Source of the DNA: Prosthecochloris marina
Lineage (GTDB): Bacteria; Bacteroidota; Chlorobiia; Chlorobiales; Chlorobiaceae
Assembly (NCBI RefSeq): GCF_003182595.1
Contig: NZ_PDNZ01000007.1
Coordinates: 62,001-126,000 of the forward strand
Direction of reading: 5' to 3'
DNA length: 64,000 nt
Shown here piece by piece: positions 48,288 through 58,715 of this stretch. Every line of letters begins with the position of its first letter. The stretch's first letter is position 1. The notes beneath the pieces are model-generated. The model made no database searches. It saw nothing but the letters and a program-made list of their open reading frames with translations, and had not been told where the DNA came from. Made by a program: the position numbers and the translations under genes.

Positions 48288-48563
48288 ATGGAAAAAGGAA
48301 AACTACAGGAGTACTGGTCAACAAACCTCAAGTATCTGATAGGGCTGCTTGTTGTATGGTTTGTTGTCTCTTACGGCTTCGGAATTTTACTTGCCGAACC
48401 ACTCAATACCATCCGCTTTCCTGAATGGACAGGTGGAGGCGGCTTCAAACTGGGATTCTGGTTTGCCCAGCAGGGCTCCATCTATGTGTTTGTTATCCTG
48501 ATTTTCGTTTATGTCAGCCTGATGAACCGGCTGGATAAAAAGTATGACGTACACGAAGATTAA
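48288..48563 (+). CDS. DUF4212 protein, small subunit of solute:sodium symporter
   Basis: A 91-residue membrane protein with two helices and the family motif WFVVSYGFGILLAEPLN ... GFKLGFWFAQQGS. DUF4212 proteins are encoded immediately before VC_2705-type sodium/solute symporters and are regarded as their small subunit. The symporter ATG lies 41 bases after its stop. The C terminus (NRLDKKYDVHED) is charged and cytoplasmic. Confidence 0.93.
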   Translation: MEKGKLQEYWSTNLKYLIGLLVVWFVVSYGFGILLAEPLNTIRFPEWTGGGGFKLGFWFAQQGSIYVFVILIFVYVSLMNRLDKKYDVHED

Positions 48564-48603
48564 CCCTTCTACTGCAATTTTTTTTAACCAATTATTAACA
48601 ATT

Positions 48604-50373
48604 ATGGATGTACAAGCGTGGACGTACCTTATTGTCGGCTTGACATTTGCACTCTATATCGGGATCGCGATATGGGCAAAGGCCGGATCTACAAAAGAGT
48701 TTTATGTCGCCGGCGCAGGCGTTCCCCCTCTTGCAAACGGCATGGCTACAGCAGCTGACTGGATGTCGGCAGCTTCATTCATTTCAATGGCCGGCCTTAT
48801 ATCCTTCATGGGTTACGACGGCTCCATCTATCTGATGGGCTGGACAGGCGGGTACGTGTTACTTGCCCTGCTTCTTGCCCCTTATCTCAGAAAGTTCGGA
48901 AAGTTTACCGTTCCCGATTTTGTAGGGGATCGCTACTACTCCAACGCGGCAAGAACCGTTGCGGTTATCTGTGCGATTTTTGTCTCGTTCACTTACGTTG
49001 CAGGCCAGATGCGCGGTGTAGGAGTGGTATTCTCGAGGTTCCTTGAAGTGCCGATCAACATCGGTATTCTCATCGGTATGGGTATTGTGTTTTTCTATGC
49101 GGTTCTCGGCGGCATGAAAGGCATCACCTATACCCAGGTTGCCCAGTATTGTGTGCTTATTTTCGCATATATGGTCCCGGCAATATTTATCTCAATGCTG
49201 ATCGCAGGTACTCCTCTTCCTCAACAGGGTTTCGGCAGCATGCTTACCGACGGTAGCGGCTATCTGCTCGACAAGCTTGACGGCCTACACCAGGAACTCG
49301 GTTTTGCGGCCTATACCGATGGAAGCAAACCCATGATCGACGTCTTCTTCATCACCTTTGCATTGATGGTTGGAACCGCCGGACTCCCGCATGTTATCGT
49401 GCGCTTCTTCACGGTACCTAAAGTACGTGATGCCCGTATTTCAGCAGGCTGGGCGTTGCTCTTCATAGCTCTGCTGTACACCACCGCTCCGGCGGTTGCG
49501 GCATTTGCGCGCTATAACCTTATCAATACCGTAAGCAACACACAGTACGCCGAGCTCCCCTCATGGTTCAAAACCTGGGAAGGCACCGGCCTCATTGCCT
49601 GGGTAGACAAAAACGATGACGGAGCCATCCAGTATGTCAACGGCAAGGCTTTCGCCGGCAAACCGGTTTTTACAGAAGGTGAAGGTGCAGACGGCCAACG
49701 GCTTATCTCGAACGAACCAACCGACAACGCAAACGAACTGTATATCGACCGGGACATCATGGTCCTGGCAAACCCTGAAATCGCCAATCTTCCGGCCTGG
49801 GTTATCGCGCTTATCGCAGCAGGCGGGCTTGCTGCAGCGCTGTCTACGGCGGCCGGTCTGCTTCTGGTCATCTCGACATCCGTCGCGCATGACCTGATAA
49901 AGAAACAGATCAATCCAGACCTGAACGAGAAATCGGAAGTTATGATAGCCCGCATCGCCGTCGCCTTTGCAGTGCTTATAGCCGGTTACTTCGGCATCAA
50001 TCCTCCGGGCTTCGTCGCGCAGGTTGTTGCTTTCGCATTCGGTCTTGCTGCATCATCGTTCTTCCCGGTCATCATCCTCGGTATTTTCTACAAACGGATG
50101 AACAAGGAAGGCGCGATTGCAGGTATGTTAACCGGCATTACCTTTACCGCCGCGTACATTATTTATTTCAAATTCATCAACCCGGCTGCGAATGTTTCTG
50201 AAAACTGGTTCCTCGGCATTTCACCTGAAGGAATCGGTACAGTGGGGATGATTATCAACTTCGCCGTAAGCTTCATTGTTGCAAAAATCACTCCGGCACC
50301 ACCTGAAGATATTCAGGAACTGGTCGACAGCCTCAGGTATCCAAAAGGGGCAGGAGAAGCCTCCATGCACTGA
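48604..50373 (+). CDS. Solute:sodium symporter, VC_2705 subfamily (acetate/organic-acid type)
   Basis: A 589-residue symporter of the SSS family with about 13 helices. Conserved stretches are EFYVAGAGVPPLANGMATAADWMSAASF and ALSTAAGLLLVISTSVAHD. The subfamily is related to the acetate permease ActP and is paired with DUF4212. An internal hydrophilic segment (about residues 330-395) contains an EF-hand-like DKNDDGAIQYVN from Asp335. The longer frame from 48544 overlaps the upstream gene; the ATG at 48604 fits the family. A strong terminator follows. Confidence 0.92.
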   Translation: MDVQAWTYLIVGLTFALYIGIAIWAKAGSTKEFYVAGAGVPPLANGMATAADWMSAASFISMAGLISFMGYDGSIYLMGWTGGYVLLALLLAPYLRKFGKFTVPDFVGDRYYSNAARTVAVICAIFVSFTYVAGQMRGVGVVFSRFLEVPINIGILIGMGIVFFYAVLGGMKGITYTQVAQYCVLIFAYMVPAIFISMLIAGTPLPQQGFGSMLTDGSGYLLDKLDGLHQELGFAAYTDGSKPMIDVFFITFALMVGTAGLPHVIVRFFTVPKVRDARISAGWALLFIALLYTTAPAVAAFARYNLINTVSNTQYAELPSWFKTWEGTGLIAWVDKNDDGAIQYVNGKAFAGKPVFTEGEGADGQRLISNEPTDNANELYIDRDIMVLANPEIANLPAWVIALIAAGGLAAALSTAAGLLLVISTSVAHDLIKKQINPDLNEKSEVMIARIAVAFAVLIAGYFGINPPGFVAQVVAFAFGLAASSFFPVIILGIFYKRMNKEGAIAGMLTGITFTAAYIIYFKFINPAANVSENWFLGISPEGIGTVGMIINFAVSFIVAKITPAPPEDIQELVDSLRYPKGAGEASMH

Positions 50374-50397
50374 TTGACGCATTTGGCGGAAATGCTC

Positions 50398-50427
50398 AAA
50401 AAGGCGCGATGTTCTCGCGCCTTTTTT
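50398..50427 (+). terminator. Intrinsic terminator after symporter gene
   Basis: AAAAAGGCGCGA (50398-50409) pairs with TCGCGCCTTTTT (50415-50426) around TGTTC, with T continuing after the stem. The A-run on the left suggests it may work in both directions. Confidence 0.93.
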
Positions 50428-50437
50428 ATTTTGAACC

Positions 50438-50540
50438 GACAATCGTAACAGTTGAACGCCCCTTCATGACTGTGCTCCTCGGACCTGACCTGTGAAACCC
50501 AAAACAATTATTACGCGGATCTTACCCGGGAATCCATAGT
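50438..50540. repeat. Degenerate ~100-base intergenic repeat, copy 1
   Basis: GACAATCGTAAC begins the unit. About 48 bases later comes CTGACCTGTGAAA, then CAATTATT and GGATCTTACCCGGGAATCC. The same blocks with the same spacing recur at 61942-62043. The GGxCxTGACC / GGATCxxxxCC ends form a degenerate palindrome of the kind common in intergenic DNA. It lies directly after a terminator in both places. Confidence 0.5.
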
Positions 50541-50656
50541 CCTTATGAATTCGCACGTTACACCTCACCTGACTATCCGTATCGCCGTAATACCGTTTAT
50601 TTTTTTACTTTTGGTTTTTGAGAGACTGACTTCAAGAGGTGCAGACACAACCTTAC

Positions 50657-52570
50657 ATGCCAAATTCCGCTGATCAGAGAAAAAATCAGAACGCGAAAGC
50701 AGAGCTTGAGAAAAAAGTCGCCGCCCTGCCGTCCAACCCTGGCATTTACCAGTTTAAAAACTCCAGGGGAAACGTTATCTACGTTGGGAAAGCAAAAAGT
50801 CTGCGTTCAAGAGTCCGTTCATATTTCGGCAACAGCAACCAGTTATATGGAAAAACCCGAATTCTCGTCAATCATATTGCTGATCTCGAGGTCATCATAA
50901 CCTCTTCCGAAGTCGAAGCGCTTATTCTCGAAAACAATCTCATCAAGCAGCTCAAGCCTCGCTACAACATCAATCTCAAGGATGACAAAACGTATCCTTA
51001 CCTGGTAATAACCAAGGAACCTTTTCCGAGAATATTCATTACCCGGCATGTAAAAAAAGACGGTTCGACATATTTCGGACCCTACACCGAAGCCCGGCAA
51101 CTTCGTTCAGTGCTCGAGCTGATCAGTTCGATATTTCAGGTCAGGAGTTGCAAGCTCAAGCTGAGTGAAGAGAATATCCGGCAAAAAAAATTCACGGTTT
51201 GTCTGGACTACCACATTCACAAATGCAAGGGACCGTGTGAAGGGTTTCAGTCTGAAGCGGAATACAATGCTATGATCGATGAAGTTATCAGACTGCTGAA
51301 AGGCAAAACCTCCGAACTGGTCCGCTCACTGAGTAAAGAGATGCGACGATGCGCCGAACAACTCAAGTTCGAAGAGGCTGCCGAGCTGAAAATGCAGATT
51401 GACGGTTTGAAAAAATATGCTGAACGTCAGAAAGTTGTCACAAACGATCAGGTTGACCGTGACGTTTTCGCAATAGCAAGGCAAGGAGACGACGCATGTG
51501 GAATCGTCTTTAAAATTCGAGAAGGCAAACTGCTCGGGTCTCAGAGAATGTATTTCTCAAATACAGAAGAAGAACCAACTGCTAACCTGCTGTCGAAATT
51601 CCTTGAAAAATACTACCTGGAAACTCCGGACCTTATTCCACAGGAAATTTTCACGCAGGCCGCTCTACCGGCAGAGAACCAAAAAGCTCTTCACTCGCTG
51701 CTTTCCAATCCAAAAAAACAAGATACATCCGTCATCAAATCGATACGCTTCATAACTCCGCAGAGAGGAGAAAAGGCCAAACTTGTGGAGATGTGTCAGG
51801 AAAATGCCCGCCATCACTTACAGGAATATCTGATAGAAAAACAAAAGCGCGGTGAAATTGCTCGGGAACATCCTGCTCTCAAAGCCCTGCAAGAAACACT
51901 CTATCTCGAACACTTGCCCAAAAGAATCGAATGTTTCGACAACTCTCATTTTCAAGGCAGTGACTACACCAGTTCAATGGTATGCTTTACCGATGGAAAA
52001 CCAAGAAAGTCCGAATACAGAAAATTCAAACTGCGGAGTATTGAAGGCTCCGACGACTATGCAGCCATGCACGAGGCACTGGTACGCCGTTACAGCGGGA
52101 AACTCTCGAAAGAGCTTCCGATCCCTGACCTTATTGTAATTGATGGTGGAAAAGGCCAGGTTAACATTGCCAGGAAAACTCTCACTGAATTGCAAATCAA
52201 CGTGCCGGTAATCGGCCTTGCAAAACGTCTTGAAGAAATCTATCTGCCCGGAATCGGTGATCCATTTAATCTTCCCAAGACTTCACCAGCGCTCAAGCTC
52301 TTGCAGCGATTACGCGATGAAGCTCACCGCTTCGCGATAAGCTACCATCGAAAACTGCGAACAACACGCACCCTTAAAACGTCTCTGACCGATATTCCGG
52401 GTATAGGGGAGAAAAGCGCTATGAAGCTTCTGGAACATTTTGGTTCGACCGAACAGATTTCACATGCTTCTCAGGAACAACTCCAGACAGTAATCGGACC
52501 CAAAATGGCAGAATCCGTCATAAAATTTTTCTATGAGAGGAACAAACCCAAAAAAAACGGTGGCACATAA
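50657..52570 (+). CDS. uvrC: Excinuclease ABC subunit C
   Basis: A nucleotide-excision repair nuclease of about 637 residues. The N-terminal GIY-YIG domain (PGIYQFKN, VIYVGKAKSLRSR) makes the 3' cut. A UvrB-contact UVR motif lies at about residues 205-240 (FEEAAELKMQI). The RNase H-like domain for the 5' cut has ECFDNSHFQGSDYTSSMVCF, and a helix-hairpin-helix pair (DIPGIGEKSAMKLLEHFGS) ends the protein. A GTG at 50639 is in frame and would add six residues; AAGAGG lies just before it. Confidence 0.96.
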   Translation: MPNSADQRKNQNAKAELEKKVAALPSNPGIYQFKNSRGNVIYVGKAKSLRSRVRSYFGNSNQLYGKTRILVNHIADLEVIITSSEVEALILENNLIKQLKPRYNINLKDDKTYPYLVITKEPFPRIFITRHVKKDGSTYFGPYTEARQLRSVLELISSIFQVRSCKLKLSEENIRQKKFTVCLDYHIHKCKGPCEGFQSEAEYNAMIDEVIRLLKGKTSELVRSLSKEMRRCAEQLKFEEAAELKMQIDGLKKYAERQKVVTNDQVDRDVFAIARQGDDACGIVFKIREGKLLGSQRMYFSNTEEEPTANLLSKFLEKYYLETPDLIPQEIFTQAALPAENQKALHSLLSNPKKQDTSVIKSIRFITPQRGEKAKLVEMCQENARHHLQEYLIEKQKRGEIAREHPALKALQETLYLEHLPKRIECFDNSHFQGSDYTSSMVCFTDGKPRKSEYRKFKLRSIEGSDDYAAMHEALVRRYSGKLSKELPIPDLIVIDGGKGQVNIARKTLTELQINVPVIGLAKRLEEIYLPGIGDPFNLPKTSPALKLLQRLRDEAHRFAISYHRKLRTTRTLKTSLTDIPGIGEKSAMKLLEHFGSTEQISHASQEQLQTVIGPKMAESVIKFFYERNKPKKNGGT

Positions 52571-52709
52571 CGGCGACACGGCACCCTCTCGACCGACAGA
52601 AGGATTGTTTGAAAGCGTTTTCTGTGAAGCTCTCTTTTTGCAAAAAATCTCGTATATTTATTTTGACATGTAGTAGAAGGAAACGAAGAAGAAAATATAC
52701 TCCACATCT

Positions 52710-54110
52710 ATGAGCTTCCTTGACTTCTTTGATGAAGGCGGCAATTACGACACGAATGGTTTTTTCGGAAAAGTTCAACTTGACGATCTCGATTTAACAT
52801 CCATATACGATAGTGAGCAACTGATAGAGATAATCAATCAGTTCAATGATGAGGGAAAACATCAGGACGCACTGACTGTCGCCCGTCATTTAGCCGAAAT
52901 CGCTTCCTATAATGCCGAATCATGGTTTCATTTAGGAAACTGTTTGACTGTAAACGGTTTTTTTGATGATGCAAAGGAAGCGTTCGCCAAAGCTGCTCTG
53001 CTCAGTCCAGCGGACAGTGAAATGATGCTGAACCTTGCTCTTGCACATTTCAATACTGCTGATTATCAAGCGGCTTTTGAAAAACTTGACTCCATTATTT
53101 TTGACTCATCCCTCGAAAAAGAGCTTTACTTTTACCGGGGCCTGATTCTGCAGAAGCTGGAACGCTACACAGAGTCTGAAAAATACCTGGAAAAATGTCT
53201 TGATCTTGAACCTGATTTTACCGAAGCCTGGTACGAACTGGCATTCTGCAAGGATGTTCTTGGAAAAATGGAGGAAAGCTCTGCCTGCTATCAAAAAACC
53301 ATCGACCAGGACCCTTATAACATCAATGCCTGGTACAATAAGGGACTTGTCCTCAGTAAACTTAAAAAATACGACGAAGCCCTTGAGTGTTACGATATGG
53401 CCATCGCTATCGCTGATGATTTCAGTTCCGCATGGTACAATCGGGCAAACGTGCTGGCAATAACCGGTAAAATAGAAGAAGCTGCTGAAAGTTACCTTAA
53501 AACCATCGAGTTCGAACCTGACGACATCAATGCTCTTTACAACCTCGGGATCGCTTACGAAGAACTTGAAGAATATGATAGCGCTATTTCCCATTACTCG
53601 CGCTGTATAGAACTGAAACCGGACTTTGCCGATGCATGGTTTGCTCTCGCCTGTTGTTATGAAGCCGACAAAGCCTACGACAAGGCGTTACAATCCATCA
53701 ATCATGCACTCGAGTATATTCCGGGATCGGTCGATTTTCTTCTGTTGAAAGCCGAGACCTATTATAATATGGAGCAACTGGATTTTTCGATTCAAACGTA
53801 TGAGAAAATCCTTGAGCTGGAAGCCGAATCGCCACAAATATGGGTTGATTACGCTCTTGTTCTTCGAGAAGCGTCGTTATATACTGAATCCATCAATGCT
53901 CTCGAAAAATCACTGCAGCTTCAGCCACAGTCTGCAGAAGCGCATTTTGAAATAGCCGCCACCTATTTCGCTCTCGGTGATAAAAAAAGCACCATCAGCG
54001 CATTGACAAAAGCGTTCACCATCGACCCCGGGAAAAAACAACTTTTCAAAAGCACTTTTCCCGAGCTGTACAATCAGGACTCCATTCGCAAAATACTTGG
54101 CATAATTTGA
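52710..54110 (+). CDS. Tetratricopeptide repeat protein
   Basis: A 466-residue soluble protein composed almost entirely of TPR units from about residue 45 to 445. Repeats include [20 protein letters not shown] and [21 protein letters not shown], which match the W-LG-Y-A-P pattern. The first 40 residues are acidic and disordered-looking. No signal peptide or membrane segment is present, so it is probably a cytoplasmic scaffold. Partners are unknown. It reads toward aroE 18 bases after its stop. Confidence 0.88.
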   Translation: MSFLDFFDEGGNYDTNGFFGKVQLDDLDLTSIYDSEQLIEIINQFNDEGKHQDALTVARHLAEIASYNAESWFHLGNCLTVNGFFDDAKEAFAKAALLSPADSEMMLNLALAHFNTADYQAAFEKLDSIIFDSSLEKELYFYRGLILQKLERYTESEKYLEKCLDLEPDFTEAWYELAFCKDVLGKMEESSACYQKTIDQDPYNINAWYNKGLVLSKLKKYDEALECYDMAIAIADDFSSAWYNRANVLAITGKIEEAAESYLKTIEFEPDDINALYNLGIAYEELEEYDSAISHYSRCIELKPDFADAWFALACCYEADKAYDKALQSINHALEYIPGSVDFLLLKAETYYNMEQLDFSIQTYEKILELEAESPQIWVDYALVLREASLYTESINALEKSLQLQPQSAEAHFEIAATYFALGDKKSTISALTKAFTIDPGKKQLFKSTFPELYNQDSIRKILGII

Positions 54111-54128
54111 GCACCTGCACCTGACTGT

Positions 54129-55010
54129 ATGTACAGCGCAAAAAAAATTCTTGGGCTGATCGGCAGAAACGTCGACTATTCCTATTCGCCTTACATTCAT
54201 AATGCAGCTGCGGAAATACTGCAGCTGCCCTATTATTATACGATTTTCAACATCTCGTCTTCCGATCAGGTTCCTCCGGCACTTGAAGGGGCAAAAGCAC
54301 TCGGTATAGCAGGTTTCAACGTCACAATTCCATACAAACAAGATGTTGTTGCCTGCATGGACAGACTCTCTCCCGAAGCGCAGGCTGTCGGCGCAGTCAA
54401 TACCATCGTCAATGACAGGGGAATTCTTACAGGTTACAATACGGATATTGCGGGAATCGTTACGCCTCTCGAACCTTACCTGTCAATGATAAAAGGACAA
54501 CCTGTAGGGATTTTCGGCAATGGAGGTGCTGCCATGGCGGCTGTTGAAGCATTAAACAGCAATTTCAGCCCTTCGGTCATCCGTTTGTTTACCAGAAACA
54601 GGGAAAAAGGCCTAGCGCTTTGTCATCATTTTCAGAATAGCATTCCACCGGTATCTTTTTCAATCCACCCATTCGATGACTATCCCGCGATCAGTCATTG
54701 CAAACTTCTGATCAACGCTACTCCAATCGGTACAAAAGGGCTGGGCACAGAACATGACAACAGCATCATCCCGGACGGTACGGGAGCAATTCACGAGAAC
54801 CAGATTATTTTCGATATGGTCTACAATCCTATAGACACCCGGCTGTTACAAATGGCTTGCCAGGCAGGTGCTGTGACCATCCCCGGAATCGAGATGCTTG
54901 TTGCCCAGGCATCCCGGTCATTCGAGATCTGGACTGGAAAACAAATGCCTACCGGTTCGGTTAAAGAACGGCTTCGGAAAATGCTTGCAACAGACAACCG
55001 ATTGCCTTGA
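54129..55010 (+). CDS. aroE: Shikimate dehydrogenase (NADP+)
   Basis: A 293-residue enzyme reducing 3-dehydroshikimate to shikimate in aromatic amino acid and quinone synthesis. The shikimate site is [12 protein letters not shown], the catalytic Lys and Asp are in [11 protein letters not shown] and NTDIAGIV, and the NADP loop is [23 protein letters not shown] follows in the C-terminal half. It lies between a TPR gene and lspA, all read in the same direction. Confidence 0.95.
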   Translation: MYSAKKILGLIGRNVDYSYSPYIHNAAAEILQLPYYYTIFNISSSDQVPPALEGAKALGIAGFNVTIPYKQDVVACMDRLSPEAQAVGAVNTIVNDRGILTGYNTDIAGIVTPLEPYLSMIKGQPVGIFGNGGAAMAAVEALNSNFSPSVIRLFTRNREKGLALCHHFQNSIPPVSFSIHPFDDYPAISHCKLLINATPIGTKGLGTEHDNSIIPDGTGAIHENQIIFDMVYNPIDTRLLQMACQAGAVTIPGIEMLVAQASRSFEIWTGKQMPTGSVKERLRKMLATDNRLP

Positions 55011-55086
55011 AAAACATGTAATACCTACTACCATATTTCGAGTACCATCCTCTATTTCGTTTGATAATACCTTACCCGGACCAACC

Positions 55087-55566
55087 ATGTTATTGTTTTT
55101 CTTCATTGCGATTATAGTTGTCGCTTTCGATCAGTTCACTAAAAAACTTGCTGTCGATTATCTGATGCAGAACGAGGGCAGCATTATACTCATCGCCAAC
55201 TGGCTGAAACTGACCTACACGGAAAATTCTGGCATAGCGTTCGGCGTATCTCTCGGTTCACAGGCAGTGCTTATTACCATTACCGCACTTATCCTTGTTG
55301 CACTACTTGTTTATGTCGTTTTGTCGAAAAACCGTAAACCGGCCTTTCTTGTAACCTTCGGACTTATTTTAGGCGGCGGTATTGGAAACCTCATCGATCG
55401 TGCGACAGTAGGCAGAGTAGTCGACTTCATTCATGTGGACATCTATCAGGGATACCTCTTCGGATCATGGGTATCATTATGGCCGGTTTTTAATATTGCC
55501 GATTCCGCAATTACCGTCGGAGCCTGCCTCCTTTTACTCTTGTACAACCGTATTTTCAACCCATGA
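55087..55566 (+). CDS. lspA: Lipoprotein signal peptidase II
   Basis: A 159-residue membrane aspartic protease that cleaves prolipoproteins before the lipidated Cys. The two catalytic Asp residues are in [18 protein letters not shown] and [18 protein letters not shown] is the other conserved box. Four membrane helices are evident. The open frame extends 189 bases upstream over the end of aroE, but the family begins at [16 protein letters not shown]. It would process the lipoprotein candidate at 4275. Confidence 0.95.
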   Translation: MLLFFFIAIIVVAFDQFTKKLAVDYLMQNEGSIILIANWLKLTYTENSGIAFGVSLGSQAVLITITALILVALLVYVVLSKNRKPAFLVTFGLILGGGIGNLIDRATVGRVVDFIHVDIYQGYLFGSWVSLWPVFNIADSAITVGACLLLLLYNRIFNP

Positions 55567-55573
55567 ATGAATC

Positions 55574-56377
55574 ATGTTCGTAGATGTCCACTGCCACTTG
55601 TCTTTTCCCGATTTCGACAACGATCGCGAAGCAGTCATAAAACGTTTGAAGGAACAACATGTTTCCTTGCTCATAGACACCGGTGCCGATCCGGCAACAA
55701 GTAAGCGCTCGATCGAGCTGGCTGCCCGTTACAGTTTCATCCACTCGACGGTTGGACTGCATCCACACGATATCACCGACAGAGTAGCCGAACCGACGTT
55801 CGGTGAACTCGAGACGCTTGCCATTTCACCCAAGGTAGTCGGCATAGGAGAGATAGGCCTTGATTACCACTATGACGAGTATGATCCGGAACGGCAAAAA
55901 AACGCGTTTCGTACAATGCTAAGAATTGCCAAAAAGCTCGACTTACCTGTCGTAATTCATAGCAGAGATGCCTGGCAAGATACCCTCGACATCCTCAGGG
56001 AAGAAAAAACGTCAAACCTTCGTGGTATCATGCACTGCTTTTCAGGCAACACTGAAATTGCCCGTGAATGTATCAGGCTTGGGTTCAAGATATCCATCCC
56101 CGGTACGCTTACCTATAAAAAATCCACTCTCCCTACCGTTGTAAGCGATCTTGAAACAGGAGACCTCCTTACAGAGACAGATGCCCCATGGCTTTCTCCC
56201 GTTCCTTTCAGGGGAAAGCGCAACGAACCGTCCTATGTAGGGCTCATAACAAAAATGATTGCCGAGATCAAAGAACTTCCGCTTGAAGCAACTGCTGAAA
56301 TCATAAAAAACACAGCCCTGGACCTGTTCTCCATACCAACAGTCACGAAGGAACCTCGGGAAAAAAGAAACAGATGA
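55574..56377 (+). CDS. TatD family metal-dependent hydrolase
   Basis: A 267-residue TIM-barrel protein with the TatD metal ligands: HCH in VDVHCHLSF, Glu in GIGEIGLDYHYDEY, His in VVIHSRDAW, HCFSGN and the final Asp in LTETDAPWLSP. The family has DNase activity (3'-5' exonuclease) or acts in RNA and D-aminoacyl repair. It starts 7 bases after lspA, so the two are co-transcribed. Confidence 0.93.
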   Translation: MFVDVHCHLSFPDFDNDREAVIKRLKEQHVSLLIDTGADPATSKRSIELAARYSFIHSTVGLHPHDITDRVAEPTFGELETLAISPKVVGIGEIGLDYHYDEYDPERQKNAFRTMLRIAKKLDLPVVIHSRDAWQDTLDILREEKTSNLRGIMHCFSGNTEIARECIRLGFKISIPGTLTYKKSTLPTVVSDLETGDLLTETDAPWLSPVPFRGKRNEPSYVGLITKMIAEIKELPLEATAEIIKNTALDLFSIPTVTKEPREKRNR

Positions 56378-56450
56378 AACTTTGAAATACGCAGAGACTT
56401 GCTTAGGTTGCTGACCGGGACTTACAGTTTGCAAAACAACGACACTTGAT

Positions 56451-57161
56451 ATGGAACAGTCTGAGCAAAGACCGGAAGGACAGGTACCACCAATTGAAAC
56501 CGACAACCGTGCAGAAAAGGTTGATCGTCTGTTTGAATTTTTCTTCATCAATAAAAATCTGATCATCGGAGCGACTCTTGGAGTTATCGCCATTGTCGGA
56601 GTTTTTTTTCTCTACCAGCAACAAAACAAGTCAGACGAGTCTGTCGCCTATAGCCTGCTTTCACAGGTCGAGGCACATGTCGATAACGGAAACTGGCAGC
56701 ACGCCGTTGATGGAGACAGCACCCTGACAGGGCTGAGACAAATCATCCAGGAATACGGATCAACGCCGAGTGGAAACCATGCAAAAATTCTGATCGGAGA
56801 CAGCTTTCTGGCTCTGCAGGAGGCCGATTCCGCCTTGACATACTATCGGACCTATACAGGGAAAAACCCTGACCTGGCAGCTTCCGCGAAAGCCGGTGAA
56901 GCCGCCTGCTTTCTTCATAAAAAGGCTTTTCCCGAAGCTGCTGCAGCATTTGAAAAAGCATCGGAAACAGCTGCGAACCATGCATTGAAGGCATCCTATC
57001 TTTCAGATGCGGCAGACACCTACCTTCTGCTCGGTAAAACAGATATGGCGGTCGACCTCTACAAGCGGATCATCAAAAAATATCCTGGTTTCACCGCAAC
57101 GGCAAAAGCACAGGAATCCCTGTTGGCAATTGCCGGAAAAACCGGAAATATCGATCTATAG
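56451..57161 (+). CDS. Membrane-anchored TPR protein
   Basis: A 236-residue protein with an acidic cytoplasmic N terminus and one helix at about residues 39-57 (IGATLGVIAIVGVFFLYQQ). A periplasmic region of TPR-like repeats follows (AAFEKASETAANHALKASYLS, TDMAVDLYKRIIKKYPG). The plan resembles YfgM/BamD-like ancillary factors of the envelope. It stands next to a cyclophilin gene (57218), which would fit a shared role in protein folding, but this is inference. Confidence 0.78.
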   Translation: MEQSEQRPEGQVPPIETDNRAEKVDRLFEFFFINKNLIIGATLGVIAIVGVFFLYQQQNKSDESVAYSLLSQVEAHVDNGNWQHAVDGDSTLTGLRQIIQEYGSTPSGNHAKILIGDSFLALQEADSALTYYRTYTGKNPDLAASAKAGEAACFLHKKAFPEAAAAFEKASETAANHALKASYLSDAADTYLLLGKTDMAVDLYKRIIKKYPGFTATAKAQESLLAIAGKTGNIDL

Positions 57162-57217
57162 AGCAAAAGAAGTCCATATATTTCATCTTCGACAACTTCA
57201 CACTAACAGCAGTAACA

Positions 57218-57712
57218 ATGAGCACCAAGTACAAAATTAAAACAAACTTTGGCGACATCACCGTATCGTTGTATGATGATACCCCTCAGCATAAACAAAA
57301 CTTCGAAAAACTCGTCAGTGAGAACTACTATGACGGAATTCGCTTTCATCGGGTCATTGAAGGTTTCATGATCCAGACTGGCGATCCTCTGTCGAGGAAC
57401 GATGATAACCGTATGCTGCATGGAACCGGTGGCCCTGATTATCGTATCCCAGCAGAAATTAAACACCCTAATGTAAAAGGAACTCTTGCTGCCGCACGGG
57501 ACAATAACCCTCAAAAAGCGTCTTCCGGCAGTCAGTTTTATATCAACCAGGCTGACAATGATTTTCTTGATGGAGAGTATACCGTGTTCGGCATTGTAAC
57601 CGACGGGATCGACGTTGTGGATAACATCGCGGTTGTTGAAAAAGATTTCAATGACAATCCTGTGGATCCTGTAACTATCGAGACAATCGAGACAATCAAT
57701 GATCCTGCATAA
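57218..57712 (+). CDS. Peptidyl-prolyl cis-trans isomerase, cyclophilin type
   Basis: A 164-residue cyclophilin without signal peptide, so cytoplasmic. The active-site Arg-Phe box is YDGIRFHRVIEGFMIQTGDP, followed by SSGSQFYINQADNDFLDGEYTVFG in place of the eukaryotic FFI box. The length equals the single-domain family. It is 56 bases downstream of the membrane TPR gene and 11 bases upstream of the YggS-like gene. Confidence 0.94.
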   Translation: MSTKYKIKTNFGDITVSLYDDTPQHKQNFEKLVSENYYDGIRFHRVIEGFMIQTGDPLSRNDDNRMLHGTGGPDYRIPAEIKHPNVKGTLAAARDNNPQKASSGSQFYINQADNDFLDGEYTVFGIVTDGIDVVDNIAVVEKDFNDNPVDPVTIETIETINDPA

Positions 57713-57723
57713 TCGAGAGCACA

Positions 57724-58419
57724 TTGAACAACATAGCACATAATCTCGAACACTTACATGAAGAAATCCGGTCAGTCTGTAAGACATCCGGGCGCAATCC
57801 TTCGGATATCTGTTTGATCGCCGTCTCAAAAACCAAGCCGGCAGGCCTCATAAAAGAAGCCTATGATGCAGGCCAAATGGATATCGGTGAAAGCTACGTC
57901 CAGGAATTCCTTGAAAAAGAGAGCTCCGATCAGCTTTCAGAGCTACCGATACGCTGGCACTTTATAGGACACCTTCAGTCAAACAAGGTCAAAGATATTG
58001 TCGGCAAAGTATCACTGGTTCATAGTATCGACAAACTTGGAACAGCCGAAGAACTTTCAAAACGAGCTTCTCGAAAAAACATCATTGTCGACTATCTCGT
58101 CGAGATAAACACCTCAGGAGAGGTTTCAAAGTTTGGTTTGCCTCCTGATGAACTTCTTCCCAAGGCTGCTCACTTTTTCAATCTTCCGAACATTCGTTTG
58201 AGAGGCCTCATGACCATAGCCTCTCCGGACAGAAAAAAAGCCCGATATGAGTTCCGGATGCTGGCCGATCTGCTTGAACAGCTCAGGGAGGCCTCACCCG
58301 ACCCCGGTCTCCTCACAGAGCTCTCCATGGGTATGAGCCAGGATTATGACATAGCCATAGAGGAAGGAGCAACAATGATCCGCATAGGCACGGCTATTTT
58401 CGGCTCACGGCAACGATAA
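57724..58419 (+). CDS. PLP homeostasis protein (YggS/PLPBP family)
   Basis: A 231-residue single-domain fold III PLP protein. The PLP Lys is in LIAVSKTKP (Lys36). Conserved are GESYVQEF, RWHFIGHLQSNKVKDI, LSMGMSQDYDIAIEEGATMIRIG and the terminal GSR. The family buffers pyridoxal phosphate and has no known catalytic reaction. It starts with TTG at 57724; no in-frame ATG precedes the conserved region. It is close behind the cyclophilin gene. Confidence 0.94.
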   Translation: MNNIAHNLEHLHEEIRSVCKTSGRNPSDICLIAVSKTKPAGLIKEAYDAGQMDIGESYVQEFLEKESSDQLSELPIRWHFIGHLQSNKVKDIVGKVSLVHSIDKLGTAEELSKRASRKNIIVDYLVEINTSGEVSKFGLPPDELLPKAAHFFNLPNIRLRGLMTIASPDRKKARYEFRMLADLLEQLREASPDPGLLTELSMGMSQDYDIAIEEGATMIRIGTAIFGSRQR

Positions 58420-58715
58420 AAAAGATTGTTGAACAGTGTTGCCATTGCCTGATGGCGTGCTGACCGGAGAGCTTGACGACAGGAGAAAACAAAAAATCAT
58501 CGACAAGTTATTTTCGGATTGACCCTCCGCAATCAAAGCATCCGCTTCAAGTGACGGTACAGCTTGCCGCATGTGAACCCTGCCTTGCAAATATCACTTA
58601 TTATCGAACACAATTTGAATCGGTCAACTCAGGATTTTATATTGTGGAACTGATTATTTTGCAAGATATTTGCTTTTGAACTGCAGTTTTTAAACGCCCG
58701 GGTTTCAGTCACCAT

